A stretch of 64,000 nt of DNA from Candidatus Dormiibacterota bacterium. GTDB taxonomy: Bacteria > Chloroflexota > Dormibacteria > Dormibacterales > Dormibacteraceae. The DNA lies in contig PLJM01000006.1 of the NCBI GenBank assembly GCA_003139695.1, positions 496,001 to 560,000 of the forward strand, given 5' to 3'. Under the pieces are notes generated by a model. The model did not search any database, was not told the DNA's origin, and saw only the letters and a program-made list of their open reading frames with translations. The translations under genes were made by a program, and so were the position numbers. Positions 45,912 to 54,709 of this stretch are shown piece after piece; the stretch's first letter is position 1, and each line of letters starts with the position of its first letter.

Positions 45912-46462
45912 GGCGGGATCTCCCTATGCGCGATGCTTGATGTGAACCGCGGTAGTGTATCGAACCTGGGTCTCCCCGATTGCCACACCGCGACTATCAC
46001 TTCATCTGGTGGCGTGCAGCCTTGCGAAGACGATATGCCTTTGCTACAATCCGGCCCCGGAAGCAGACGGAGTAGGGGTAGCAGCTCCCGTCCAGTACAA
46101 GTCGCTCAAGTCGGTCCCACTAAACGCCACACTCGAGTGCTAAATAAGCATATACCACCGCTTCCATATTTCGGGATCGACCGGATGTGGGATTTCGGAC
46201 AGGTAGGCACCGCCAGCCTGTGGAAATCCGGTCCGCTCTTTTCCACAGGACAGAGTTGGGCGGGGCTCAAGGGTCGTTGAGCTTCGGTTGTACCTGCAGT
46301 CGCCTTTGACGAGGATGCCGGGATGGCGAGTGGGCGAGGAAGCGGGAAAGGATGGAATCAAGTTGGCCCCAAGTTGTCCACAGCATTTGCAGAGCCCAGC
46401 GGGTCTCCTTCCCCAGGTTCGGTGGCGTTCCTCCACAGGCCTGACACGGCAGGAGGCATGAG
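45912..46462. other. rpmH-dnaA intergenic region with DnaA-box-like sites
   Basis: A 551-base region between divergent rpmH and dnaA. DnaA-like 9-mers include ATTTCCACA (minus strand, 46219-46227), TTTTCCACA (46239-46247) and TTGTCCACA (46374-46382). It also holds a good promoter (46022-46050). It may be part of a bipartite origin with the dnaA-dnaN gap. No gene is seen; a plus-strand frame from 45864 lacks protein-like features. Confidence 0.6.
46022..46050 (+). promoter_or_regulatory. Sigma70-like promoter upstream of dnaA
   Basis: TTGCGA at 46022-46027 and TACAAT at 46045-46050 are spaced by 17 bases. It faces dnaA and would give a leader of about 400 bases before the dnaA start. Confidence 0.5.
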
Positions 46463-47842
46463 TTGAATCAGGACCAAGTCTGGTCCCAGGTCCAGGAGGA
46501 ACTCAGGTTCCAGCTGGCCAAGCGGACCTACGACATGTGGCTGAAGAACACGTCAGTGCTCTCGGCCGACAACAACACCTACCGCATCGGCGTGCCGAGC
46601 AAGCTCGCGAAAGACTGGCTGGCCGACCGTTTTTCGGGACTCATCCAGGAAACCCTGCAGGCAGTCACCGGCACCGAGGTGGACATCGACTTCGTCATCT
46701 CTCCGACGGGACATCGCCCAGCCATCGCCAACGTCGATGTCGACACGTTGAGCTCTGCCGGCGACAACGGACGAGACAATGTCGCAGAGCCCTACGCCGA
46801 CGCGCCGCCGATACCGCCGTCCGAGCTCAACGTTCGGTTCAAGTTCTCATCGTTCGTAGTCGGCCACAACTCGCAGTTCGCGCACGCTGCAGCCAAGGCC
46901 GTGGCCGAGGCTCCCGGAGACAGCTACAACCCGCTCTTTCTGTACGGAGGCGTGGGTCTCGGCAAAACCCACCTGATGCACGCAATCGGCCATGAGGTGC
47001 ACGACAGGTTTCCGCGCAAGCGCGTCGTCTACCTCACCTCGGAGCAGTTCACCAACGAGGTGATCAGCTCAATCGCCACAGCGCGTATGGGCGAGTTCCG
47101 GCACAAGTACCGCACTGTCGACGTCCTGCTGATCGACGACGTGCAGTTCCTCGCCGGCAAGGACCGCACCAAGGAAGAATTCTTCCACACGTTCAATGCG
47201 CTCCACGAGATCAACAAGCAGATCGTGATCTCGTCGGACCGGCCGCCCAAGGAGATCCCCACACTGGAGGACCGGCTCAGGTCGCGATTCGAGTGGGGCC
47301 TGATCGCCGACATCCAGTCGCCTGACTTCGAGACCCGACTGGCGATCCTTCACTCCAAGCTCGGCGACAACAGCGCGCTGGTTCCCGAAGAGGTATTGAG
47401 CTTTATCGCCCACAAGGTGACGCGGAACATACGCGAGCTCGAAGGAGCGCTGACGCGCGTCCAGGCCTTCGCCGCAGTGCACCAGCGCCAGGTGGACGAA
47501 GACGAGGCTGCCCGGCTTCTCGCCGACATCATCCCGGCCGGCACGCGCAAGCCGATCAACGTCGAGCGCATCCAGGCGCTCGTCGCCGATTACTACAACG
47601 TCACCCTCGACGACATGAAGGGAAAGCGTCGCGACAAGCACATCGTCTTCCCACGCCAGGTTGCGATGTTCCTGGTTCGCGAGGAGACGCCGTCGTCACT
47701 CCCCGCCATCGGCAAGGCCTTTGGAGGCCGCGACCATACGACCGCGCTGCATTCGATCGAGAAGATAGCGAACGAGCTCAAAGAAGACGAGCGGCTCCGC
47801 TATGAGGTGCAGGCTATCCGCGAGAAGCTCTACGTCCAATGA
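46463..47842 (+). CDS. dnaA: Chromosomal replication initiator DnaA
   Basis: A 459-residue initiator. Domain I starts WSQVQEELRFQLAKRTYDMW; the AAA+ domain has Walker A GGVGLGKTH and Walker B LLIDDVQFLAGK; domain IV has the signature GGRDHTTALHSIEKI. It melts the origin with ATP. The TTG start at 46463 has AGGAGG six bases upstream, and an ATG at 46458 is out of frame. Confidence 0.97.
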   Translation: MNQDQVWSQVQEELRFQLAKRTYDMWLKNTSVLSADNNTYRIGVPSKLAKDWLADRFSGLIQETLQAVTGTEVDIDFVISPTGHRPAIANVDVDTLSSAGDNGRDNVAEPYADAPPIPPSELNVRFKFSSFVVGHNSQFAHAAAKAVAEAPGDSYNPLFLYGGVGLGKTHLMHAIGHEVHDRFPRKRVVYLTSEQFTNEVISSIATARMGEFRHKYRTVDVLLIDDVQFLAGKDRTKEEFFHTFNALHEINKQIVISSDRPPKEIPTLEDRLRSRFEWGLIADIQSPDFETRLAILHSKLGDNSALVPEEVLSFIAHKVTRNIRELEGALTRVQAFAAVHQRQVDEDEAARLLADIIPAGTRKPINVERIQALVADYYNVTLDDMKGKRRDKHIVFPRQVAMFLVREETPSSLPAIGKAFGGRDHTTALHSIEKIANELKEDERLRYEVQAIREKLYVQ

Positions 47843-48078
47843 GCTTTCCACACGTTGTTGGACTAAGCGGGGAGAAGCAGCGCGTTGGCTGCACGTGGAG
47901 GATTACTCCACAGTCAGGCCACAGGACTCGGCATGGTGCCGGCCAGTTGCCAAGTGTTTATCCCCCGCGCGGATCGATCTGTAAATGATCTCGACATCCA
48001 CACTGTCCACAGCGCTTACTGTTATGGACTACTGATGATTTCAATCAAGAGAAACTCTTATAACGGGGGACAAGTGTC
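47843..48078. other. oriC: Probable oriC: dnaA-dnaN intergenic region
   Basis: A 236-base gap with several DnaA-box-like 9-mers, including CTTTCCACA (near 47862), ACATCCACA (near 47995) and CTGTCCACA (48003-48011), and a TTATCCCCC-type site. A relatively AT-rich stretch just before dnaN (48015-48065) could be the unwinding element. Position between dnaA and dnaN supports the call; no box here is a perfect consensus. Confidence 0.65.
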
Positions 48079-49224
48079 TTGAATGCCAAAGTCATCGCTT
48101 CTCAAATGAAGGTCACCTGCAGGCCGTCTGTCTTGGGCCAAGCCCTGCAGATCGTGTCGCGTGCGATCTCCAGCAGGACGACCTTGCCAATCCTGAACAA
48201 CATCCTCATCGAGACAACCTCCGAAGGCCTTGCGCTCACCGCGACCAACCTCGAGATCGGGATTCGAAAGCTGGTGCCTGCCGAGGTCTCGATGGAGGGC
48301 GCGACCACGGCTCCGGCACGGTTGCTGACGGATTTCGTGAGCACGCTGCCCGACCAGGACCTCGAGATGACCCTCGACGGAGCGACTCAATCACTGAACT
48401 TGCGCTGTGCTCGGTTCGACACGCACATCAAGTGCATCGAGGCCGAGGAGTTTCCGCCAGGGCCCCGGCCAGATGAGGGCGATAGGCTCGAGGTCGCGCT
48501 GGACGAGCTGGTGAGCGCAGTCGAGCAGACGCAGATGGCAGCCTCGACCGACGAGGCGAGGCCGGTCCTGACAGGTGTGCTCGTGCAGATCCAGGGTGGC
48601 GCCCTCACGCTGGCCGCGACCGACGGTCACCGCCTGGCCGTCCGCAAGCTTGCGGCTACAGGCCCCGCCGACCTGGAGGCCAGCCTGATCGTGCCGGCTC
48701 GCGCGCTGGCCGAGCTCGCTCGGGTGCTCAAGGGAGAGCCGGGGAAGGTCGAGGTGATCATCTCGAAAGCTCGAAACCAGGTCTTCTTCAAGGCCGGCAC
48801 CTCGGAGCTGACCTCGAGGCTGATCGACGGGAAGTATCCTAACTACGCACAGGTTATCCCCAGCAAGAGCTCAACCAAGGTGAGGGTTTCCACCAGCGAG
48901 CTGACGCAGACCGTGAGGGCGGTTTCTCTTTTTGCCCGCGACAGCGCCAACGTCATTCGGGTCAAGGCGCAGGCCGGCGCGCTGGTGCTATCGGCGACCA
49001 CCAACGAGGTCGGTGACAGCAAGGCCGAGATGGCGGCCGACGTCGACGGGTCAGACATCCAGATCGCCTTCAACGCACGCTACGTTCTGGACGCCCTTGG
49101 GGTTATCGACGAGGATGAGGTGGAGCTGCTGTTCGACGGCCCGCTCAGCCCGGGACTGCTGCGGCCGCCGGGCAAGGAGCACTACCTGTACGTGATCATG
49201 CCCGTGCGCGTGGCGATGTCCTAG
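48079..49224 (+). CDS. dnaN: DNA polymerase III beta subunit (sliding clamp)
   Basis: A 381-residue clamp of three similar domains. MKVTCRPSVLGQALQIVSRAI is the usual N-terminus and begins at ATG 48106; the TTG at 48079 adds nine residues and has a weak GGGGGA at good spacing, so the start is uncertain. LTGVLVQIQGGALTLAATDGHRLAV marks domain II, and the C-terminus YLYVIMPVRV is standard. Confidence 0.96.
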   Translation: MNAKVIASQMKVTCRPSVLGQALQIVSRAISSRTTLPILNNILIETTSEGLALTATNLEIGIRKLVPAEVSMEGATTAPARLLTDFVSTLPDQDLEMTLDGATQSLNLRCARFDTHIKCIEAEEFPPGPRPDEGDRLEVALDELVSAVEQTQMAASTDEARPVLTGVLVQIQGGALTLAATDGHRLAVRKLAATGPADLEASLIVPARALAELARVLKGEPGKVEVIISKARNQVFFKAGTSELTSRLIDGKYPNYAQVIPSKSSTKVRVSTSELTQTVRAVSLFARDSANVIRVKAQAGALVLSATTNEVGDSKAEMAADVDGSDIQIAFNARYVLDALGVIDEDEVELLFDGPLSPGLLRPPGKEHYLYVIMPVRVAMS

Positions 49225-49228
49225 TTGA

Positions 49229-50314
49229 TTGCTGCTCCGGCGACTCCAGCTTAGAAACCACCGCAACTACGCTCACTTAGACCTCACGCCCGGTCCAGGC
49301 GTCAACCTGTTCATCGGGGATAACGGCCAGGGCAAGACCAACCTGCTCGAGGCCGTGGCGATGCTGGCGCTTTCGGCGTCGCCCCGCACGCGGCGCGACA
49401 ACGAGGTCGTCGGCCCAGTTGCGGCCGCCACGCGCATCGAGGCGGAGGTGGAGAGCGGCGGCATTGTGATCGAGCTCGCGATCGCGTTGACAGTCGAGGG
49501 CGATCGTGCGCGCAGAGTGATCGAGGTCGATGGCGTTCGCCGCCGGGCTTTCGACCTGCCGGGCCATTTCCGGGTCACCCTGTTCTGGCCTGACGACCTT
49601 GGCCTGATCAAAGGCGGTCCCGAGCTGCGCCGGCGTTTCCTCAACCAGATGCTCGTGCAGGTCGAGCCTGGCTACGCCCGCGCCCTGGCCGGCTTGAAGC
49701 GAGTGCTCGAGCAGCGAAACAGCCAGCTCAAGCGCATGGCGGCAGGTGACGGCGGCGGGGACGTGCTCGAGGCCTGGAACGAAGAGCTGATCCGGATCGG
49801 CGGCGAGGTCTCTATCGCCCGGGCCCGGGCGGTCCAGGAGCTCGAACCGGTCGCGGCCCGCTGCCACTCCGAGATCGCCTCCGGAGAGCGCCTGGAGATC
49901 GAGTATCTGGGGCCCCCGGCCAACGTGGCCGAAGCTGTGCATAACTCCCTGGCTGAGGACCTCAGGCGCGGCTCGACGAGCATCGGTCCCCACCACGACG
50001 ACTTACGAGTGCTGCTCGATGGGCGCGAAGCTCGAGCTTATGGCTCACAGGGTCAGCAGAGGACGGCCGTGGTGAGCCTGAAGCTGGCCGAGGCTGCCCT
50101 GGTCGCCCAACGCACTGGGGAGCGGCCCGTGCTCTTGCTGGACGACGTCCTCTCGGAGCTGGACGGCGAGCGCAGGTCGGCACTCTTGCGCCAGGTGGCC
50201 GGAGCGGGCCAGGTCATCATCACCTCGGTCGAAGCCGGGCCCTTTCCACCCGAGCTGATCTCGAGCGCGCGGGTATGGACGGTGTCTGGGGGTGAAATTT
50301 CAACCTGTGGATAA
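49229..50314 (+). CDS. recF: DNA replication and repair protein RecF
   Basis: A 361-residue SMC-like ATPase. LRLQLRNHRNY-type N-terminus (RRLQLRNHRNYAHLDL), Walker A IGDNGQGKTNLLEA, signature AYGSQGQQRTAVVSLKLAEA and Walker B LLLDDVLSELD are all present. It loads RecA at gaps with RecOR. It starts at TTG four bases after dnaN; its stop lies in a perfect DnaA box. Confidence 0.95.
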   Translation: MLLRRLQLRNHRNYAHLDLTPGPGVNLFIGDNGQGKTNLLEAVAMLALSASPRTRRDNEVVGPVAAATRIEAEVESGGIVIELAIALTVEGDRARRVIEVDGVRRRAFDLPGHFRVTLFWPDDLGLIKGGPELRRRFLNQMLVQVEPGYARALAGLKRVLEQRNSQLKRMAAGDGGGDVLEAWNEELIRIGGEVSIARARAVQELEPVAARCHSEIASGERLEIEYLGPPANVAEAVHNSLAEDLRRGSTSIGPHHDDLRVLLDGREARAYGSQGQQRTAVVSLKLAEAALVAQRTGERPVLLLDDVLSELDGERRSALLRQVAGAGQVIITSVEAGPFPPELISSARVWTVSGGEISTCG

Positions 50315-50612
50315 ACTGGGCAATATCCTCCCTCGCGTGCTTCGCCGGCAGCCCGGCGGCGGGCGGTTGCTCGGCACCCAGGTCGCGTCGGCATTCCGCA
50401 CCTTGATCGGGCCAGAGCCCGCCCGGCTCTGCGACGAGGTCGAGCTGCATTCAGGCACCCTTGTCGTGACCACCTCGAGCCCGGCCCTGGCCCACCAGCT
50501 GAGGCTCGATTCCGAGACGATCGTTACACGGTTGAACGCCCTGGACCTTGGCCGCAAGGTTCGCGTCGTTCGTGTTCGAATCGGGCGCTCTGGTCCTTCT
50601 CATGACGGTTGA
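50292..50612 (+). CDS. dciA: DciA-like DUF721 protein (helicase-loading factor)
   Basis: A 106-residue DUF721 protein starting at GTG inside recF (overlap 23 bases). The pattern LGNILPRVLRR...W-less core...GTLVVTTSSPALAHQLRLDSETIVTRLN (in part) is the DciA KH-like fold that recruits replicative helicase. It lies after recF, as in Actinobacteria. Confidence 0.83.
   Translation: MKFQPVDKLGNILPRVLRRQPGGGRLLGTQVASAFRTLIGPEPARLCDEVELHSGTLVVTTSSPALAHQLRLDSETIVTRLNALDLGRKVRVVRVRIGRSGPSHDG
50306..50314 (-). other. Perfect DnaA box at recF stop
   Basis: TGTGGATAA on the plus strand is TTATCCACA on the minus strand, an exact consensus box. Its last three bases are the recF stop codon TAA. It is about 2.3 kb from the dnaA-dnaN gap. 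Confidence 0.45.
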
Positions 50613-50639
50613 TGCTGTGTTGCACACCCCCTCCCTGAC

Positions 50640-50660
50640 CCTCCCCGGCAAGCGGGGAGG
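50640..50660 (+). promoter_or_regulatory. Hairpin that includes the Shine-Dalgarno of the UvrD gene
   Basis: CCTCCCCG (50640-50647) pairs with CGGGGAGG (50653-50660). The 3' arm contains GGGGAGG, six bases upstream of the helicase ATG at 50667. Folding in mRNA would hide the ribosome binding site. Confidence 0.55.
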
Positions 50661-50666
50661 ACAGTA

Positions 50667-53489
50667 ATGAGGCTTGGCGTCGATCAGGCTCGAGCCGCTG
50701 CTCTCGGACGTGGTGCCGTGCGAGTCGTGGCAGGGGCCGGCACCGGCAAGACGGCGGTGATCGCCGAGCGCTTCCGAAGGCTGGTCGCCCAGGGCGCCTC
50801 TCCTTCATCGATCCTGGTGATGACATTCACCGACCGGGCGGCGGCCGAGATGCGCCAGCGAATCGAGGGCCTCATCGGTGAACCCGCGCCCGCCGTGGGC
50901 ACCTTCCATTCGATCGCGCTTGGCTGGCTGCGCGAGGACGGCCGGCTGGTCGGGGTGCCGCCCGGCTTCCGGATTCTTGCCGGCACCGAGCGCTGGATCC
51001 TCGCCCGCGAGCTGATGTGGACGCTGGGCGATCCCGTGCTCACAGGCGACGAGCGCCCGGACGATCTGGTGTCGCCTGCGCTCCAGATGCTCGAGCGTCT
51101 GAAGCAAGAGCTCGTCCCACTGAAGCGACTTGTCGCCTGGGCCGCGGCGATGCATGGCGATGAGGGAGACCCGGATTTCGCTCAGCGCGTGCAGCTCATG
51201 CAGGCCTGTGTGCGTCTTTTCGGCGCGTACGAACGCGCTTGCCGCAAGCAGAGATTGCTCGATTTCGAGGATCTGCTGACTCTGGCGGTCAAGCTCCTCG
51301 AGGAACAGCCCGCTCTCCGCAGCACCTACCGCGCGCGCTTTCCGCGCGTGCTTGTCGATGAGTACCAGGACCTGAACCTCGCCCAGGAACGCCTGGTCGA
51401 GCTGATCGCCGGAAACGGAGACCCTTTCATCGTCGGCGACGACGATCAGAGCATCTACCGTTTCCGGGGAGCTTCGCGCGCGAGCCTCGAGCGCTTTCGC
51501 GCTCATTTTCCTGACGCGTTGACGATCACGCTCGGGCGGAACTACCGGAGCTCGCGTCTTATCGTCGCCGCCGCTGCCGGCTTGATTGCAAACAACCAGG
51601 CACGGCTGCCGAAGGAGCTGAGGTCCAGCCGGCCGGGCGAAAAGGTGGAGATGTGGCTGTGCCCCGATGGCGATACCGAGGCAAGCGCGATCGCTGCGGA
51701 GGCGGAGCGCCTGATAGCGACAGGAGTTGCAATGTCGAGCATCGCGGTGCTTTGCCGCACCAATGCAATCGCCCGCCCGATTGCGACCGCCCTGGCGGCA
51801 CGGCGCCTTCCGCATGTCGTCATCGGTGGTCGCGGATTTCACGACCGGCCCGAGGTCAAGGACGTGGTCGCGCTGCTGCGCGTCTTGCGAGACCCCAGTG
51901 ACGTGGTGGCCTGGGCTCGAGCGCTGACCCGCCCTCCGACCGGCCTCGACCCCGTCGCCGCCCTATCCACCCTTCGGAATCGCAACGGCGCGGCGCCGCT
52001 CGAAGTTCTCGAGCAGTGGTCTCCGTCGGCCGGCTTTGCAGCTCTCCTGGGCGACCTGGCCGAGCAGGCCAAGACCCTCGACGTCCGCGAGCTGTTCTTC
52101 GAGCTGATGGAAAAGACGCGGTACCTACAAGCGCTTGGCGCGGGTCTTTCTGAAGGGGGGACGTCCCCCCTCGGGCCGGCCGGCCTGGCGGAGCCAGCTC
52201 CGGGCGGACCCCCCTTAGAGCCCAGCGAGGCGGCGCGCGCGACAGCCAACGTGAGCCGGTTCGCGGAGCTGATCGCAGAGTTCTGCGAGACGTCTCCAGA
52301 CCGCTCGCTCGAGGCGTACATGCATCACCTCGACCTGGTGCTCTTGTCAGGCGAGGACGAGGAGCCGGCGGTCGTCGATGGCTTCGTCGACGCGATCCAG
52401 GTGATGACGATCCATCAGGCGAAAGGCCTGGAGTTCGACGCGGTCTTCGTGCCGGGATTGGTCGAGGGGCGCTTGCCTCAGACAGGTCGCTCGCCGCGTT
52501 TCGAGCTGCCGCCCGCGGTGCTGGAACCGCTGGTGCGGGGCCGCGAGGATGTCGTGGCTGAAGAACGCCGCCTCCTTTATGTGGCGATGACTCGCGCGCG
52601 CCGGCACCTCTACCTGGTACGCGCGTCTCACTACGACGGCGGCCGTCGCTGGAGAGACTCGCGGTTCCTCGCCGAGGTGCTTAGCGCCGGCACGCGCGTC
52701 GTCAAGGAACAAGAGATCCCCGCGATCCCCCGGCTCACCGCCAAGCCACTGGGTTCGCGCCGAGTCGAAGCCGCCGCCGTTGTCCTGTCCTTCTCCGCGA
52801 TCGCCGCGTACCGCGATTGCCCGCGGCAGTACTGGTACCGATATGAGCAGCGGCTGCCGGCGGTGCAAAGCGCGGAGGCTGTGCAGGGGGTGATCCTTCA
52901 CGAGGTGCTGCGTCGTGCAGGGGAAGCGAGGCAGCGCGATCAGAAGGTCACGGTCGCATTGCTGAGAGAGCTGCACGACGAGGTCTGGGGCGCGACCGTG
53001 TTCCCTGACCCGCGTCGAGCGCCAACCTTCAAGCGCAACGGGGCCGAACAGCTCGAGGCTTATCGAAAGGGCGGTGGCTTCGAGGCTCGGCCGGAATTTC
53101 TCGAACAGTCCTTCACCATCGACGTGGATGGTTGGACGCTCCGCGGTGTCATCGACAGGGTCGACCGTACGGAGTCCGGTTGGCGGATCCTCGACTACAA
53201 GTCGGGACGGCCGGTGGCCCGCAGCCGCCGCGACCTGCAGGTGGCGCTGTACGCATTGGGTGCCGCCTCAGCATTGAGTATCGAATCGCAGGGACTGGAG
53301 TTGGATGTCGTCTACCTGGCCTCCGGCGAAACAGTGCCGCTCGATCGACCTGACGCTCTGGTGGCAGAGGCGAAGAGACAGGGTACAGAGGTCGCAGAAG
53401 GCGTCAGGGCCGGGCGTTTCGAAGCGAAGCCCGATCGCCGCCGATGCCGGCTGTGCCCTTACAGGCTTGCGTGCGCGGATGCCCTGTAG
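50667..53489 (+). CDS. UvrD/PcrA-like helicase with C-terminal PD-(D/E)XK nuclease
   Basis: A 940-residue SF1A helicase-nuclease. Helicase motifs: GAGTGKTAVIAERF (I), VLVDEYQDLN (II), GDDDQSIYRFRGAS (III), TIHQAKGLEFDAVFVPGL (V) and VAMTRARRHLYLV (VI). The C-terminal 250 residues add a RecB/Cas4-like nuclease with GVIDRVDRTESGWRILDYKSG and four cysteines (RDCPRQ and CRLCPYRLAC) that fit an iron-sulfur cluster as in AddB. It probably processes DNA ends. About 18 residues near 496-513 come from a palindromic in-frame insert. Its end overlaps the convergent glycosyltransferase by 31 bases. Confidence 0.9.
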   Translation: MRLGVDQARAAALGRGAVRVVAGAGTGKTAVIAERFRRLVAQGASPSSILVMTFTDRAAAEMRQRIEGLIGEPAPAVGTFHSIALGWLREDGRLVGVPPGFRILAGTERWILARELMWTLGDPVLTGDERPDDLVSPALQMLERLKQELVPLKRLVAWAAAMHGDEGDPDFAQRVQLMQACVRLFGAYERACRKQRLLDFEDLLTLAVKLLEEQPALRSTYRARFPRVLVDEYQDLNLAQERLVELIAGNGDPFIVGDDDQSIYRFRGASRASLERFRAHFPDALTITLGRNYRSSRLIVAAAAGLIANNQARLPKELRSSRPGEKVEMWLCPDGDTEASAIAAEAERLIATGVAMSSIAVLCRTNAIARPIATALAARRLPHVVIGGRGFHDRPEVKDVVALLRVLRDPSDVVAWARALTRPPTGLDPVAALSTLRNRNGAAPLEVLEQWSPSAGFAALLGDLAEQAKTLDVRELFFELMEKTRYLQALGAGLSEGGTSPLGPAGLAEPAPGGPPLEPSEAARATANVSRFAELIAEFCETSPDRSLEAYMHHLDLVLLSGEDEEPAVVDGFVDAIQVMTIHQAKGLEFDAVFVPGLVEGRLPQTGRSPRFELPPAVLEPLVRGREDVVAEERRLLYVAMTRARRHLYLVRASHYDGGRRWRDSRFLAEVLSAGTRVVKEQEIPAIPRLTAKPLGSRRVEAAAVVLSFSAIAAYRDCPRQYWYRYEQRLPAVQSAEAVQGVILHEVLRRAGEARQRDQKVTVALLRELHDEVWGATVFPDPRRAPTFKRNGAEQLEAYRKGGGFEARPEFLEQSFTIDVDGWTLRGVIDRVDRTESGWRILDYKSGRPVARSRRDLQVALYALGAASALSIESQGLELDVVYLASGETVPLDRPDALVAEAKRQGTEVAEGVRAGRFEAKPDRRRCRLCPYRLACADAL
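52153..52206 (+). repeat. In-frame palindromic insert within helicase gene
   Basis: A 54-base segment bounded by AAGGGGGG (52153-52160) and CCCCCCTT (52199-52206), with the 16-base palindrome GGGGGGACGTCCCCCC at its left end. It encodes a Gly/Pro-rich stretch (GGTSPLGPAGLAEPAPGGPP) in a loop between conserved helicase motifs. Confidence 0.6.
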
Positions 53490-54709
53490 CGAGCTGCCAG
53501 GAGCAGGCACTCGCGCGCAATGTCGGATGAGGCATACGGATGCGCGAGCTCGGCGGCCTTGCGAGACATCTCACGCCACGTCGGACCACCTTCGGCAAGG
53601 ACGCGTATCTCTTCCACAAGCTCGTCGTCCTTCGGCGAGAACTTGCCGACGCCTGACTCGACGACAAAATCGACGTTGGGCGACTCCTGGCCGGGCAGGA
53701 ATCCGGTGATCACCAGCGGAAGCCCGGTGGCCAGAGCTTCGGCGATTGCACCTGGACCTGCTTTGGTGACGATGACGTCGCCGGCTCGCATCAGCTCGGG
53801 CATGTAGTCCACAAAACCCAGCACCAGGGTCGGCGTCGCAAAGCCAAGACTCTCGAGCCGGCGACGCAACCGTTCGTTGCGGCCGCAGACCACGACGACC
53901 TGCCACTGGTGAGGCTCCTCTGTCAACGCGGCCACCTGCTTCGACAGCCCTCCCGCCCCTGCGGCGCCCCCGATGATCAGGACTGTGAAACGTTTCTCGT
54001 CGAGGCCGAAGCGGCGGCGAAGCGCCTCCTTCTCACCTGGAGCAGGTGGGCGGAAGCGCAGGTCGACTGGAAGGCCGAGGAGCTTGACTCGGTCGGGCGG
54101 GACCCGCCGCCGGATCGCCACCTTGCGAGCCAGCTCGGTGGGCGCGATGACGAGGTCGGCCCGGCTGAACGTCCACCCCCGGTGGAAGTCCACCAGGTCC
54201 GTGATCACCGTCATGAGAGCGCGCGGGCGCCCACTCTTCTGAATCGCCTGGAAGGTCATGTGGTTCAGGAGCGGATGCACCGACAGCACCACGTCGGGAT
54301 CGTGCTCCTTGATCAGCTCGGCAGTGGCCTTCCGGACGCCAGGGCCGAAGACCGCGCGAATGGCGGCAAACGTCGGCTTCGTGTTGCTCGTGTGGTACAC
54401 CGCGCCCCATGCGGTCCTCGAGCGCTGGATCATCGGGCCGTAGAGCGACGCCAGCCGCCGCACGACCATTGGCCCCTGCGCCATCAACGGGTCAGCCACG
54501 GTGACCACGCATGTCGCATCGAGCAGCTTGAGCGCGTCGGTGAGAGCGCGGGCTGCCGCGCGATGGCCGCCGCCCGTGTCGCTGAAGAGGATCAGAACTC
54601 TGGGCGCGCCGCCGGCGGGCGTAGGAACAGGCGGCGGTGCCGGGCGGGGTCCAGCGTCCGCCGGTTCGGCGCTTACTTCCGGCGCGCGGCTGCCCGGCGC
54701 GCGATCCAT
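53459..54709 (-). CDS. MGDG-synthase/MurG-like glycosyltransferase (GT28)
   Basis: A 416-residue GT-B enzyme. After a Pro-rich leader of 35 residues, LILFSDTGGGHRAAARALTDAL is the MGDG_synth N-terminus; the C-terminal half has GGAAGAGGLSKQVAAL, VTKAGPGAIAEALATGLPLVITGFLPGQE and is typical of diacylglycerol glycosyltransferases. It probably makes glycolipids at the membrane. Its ATG lies 37 bases inside the cytochrome c gene end. Confidence 0.88.
   Translation of the reverse strand: MDRAPGSRAPEVSAEPADAGPRPAPPPVPTPAGGAPRVLILFSDTGGGHRAAARALTDALKLLDATCVVTVADPLMAQGPMVVRRLASLYGPMIQRSRTAWGAVYHTSNTKPTFAAIRAVFGPGVRKATAELIKEHDPDVVLSVHPLLNHMTFQAIQKSGRPRALMTVITDLVDFHRGWTFSRADLVIAPTELARKVAIRRRVPPDRVKLLGLPVDLRFRPPAPGEKEALRRRFGLDEKRFTVLIIGGAAGAGGLSKQVAALTEEPHQWQVVVVCGRNERLRRRLESLGFATPTLVLGFVDYMPELMRAGDVIVTKAGPGAIAEALATGLPLVITGFLPGQESPNVDFVVESGVGKFSPKDDELVEEIRVLAEGGPTWREMSRKAAELAHPYASSDIARECLLLAARYRASAHASL

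Noticed and set aside
46045..46115. Possible SRP RNA or other small RNA after the promoter at 46022
   Set aside because: The hallmark GGAAGGAAGCAGCC of the SRP apical domain is absent; only a partial GGAAGCAG is seen.
50560..50600. tRNA-like GTTCGAATC segment
   Set aside because: It is inside dciA coding sequence and no cloverleaf arms or anticodon stem flank it.
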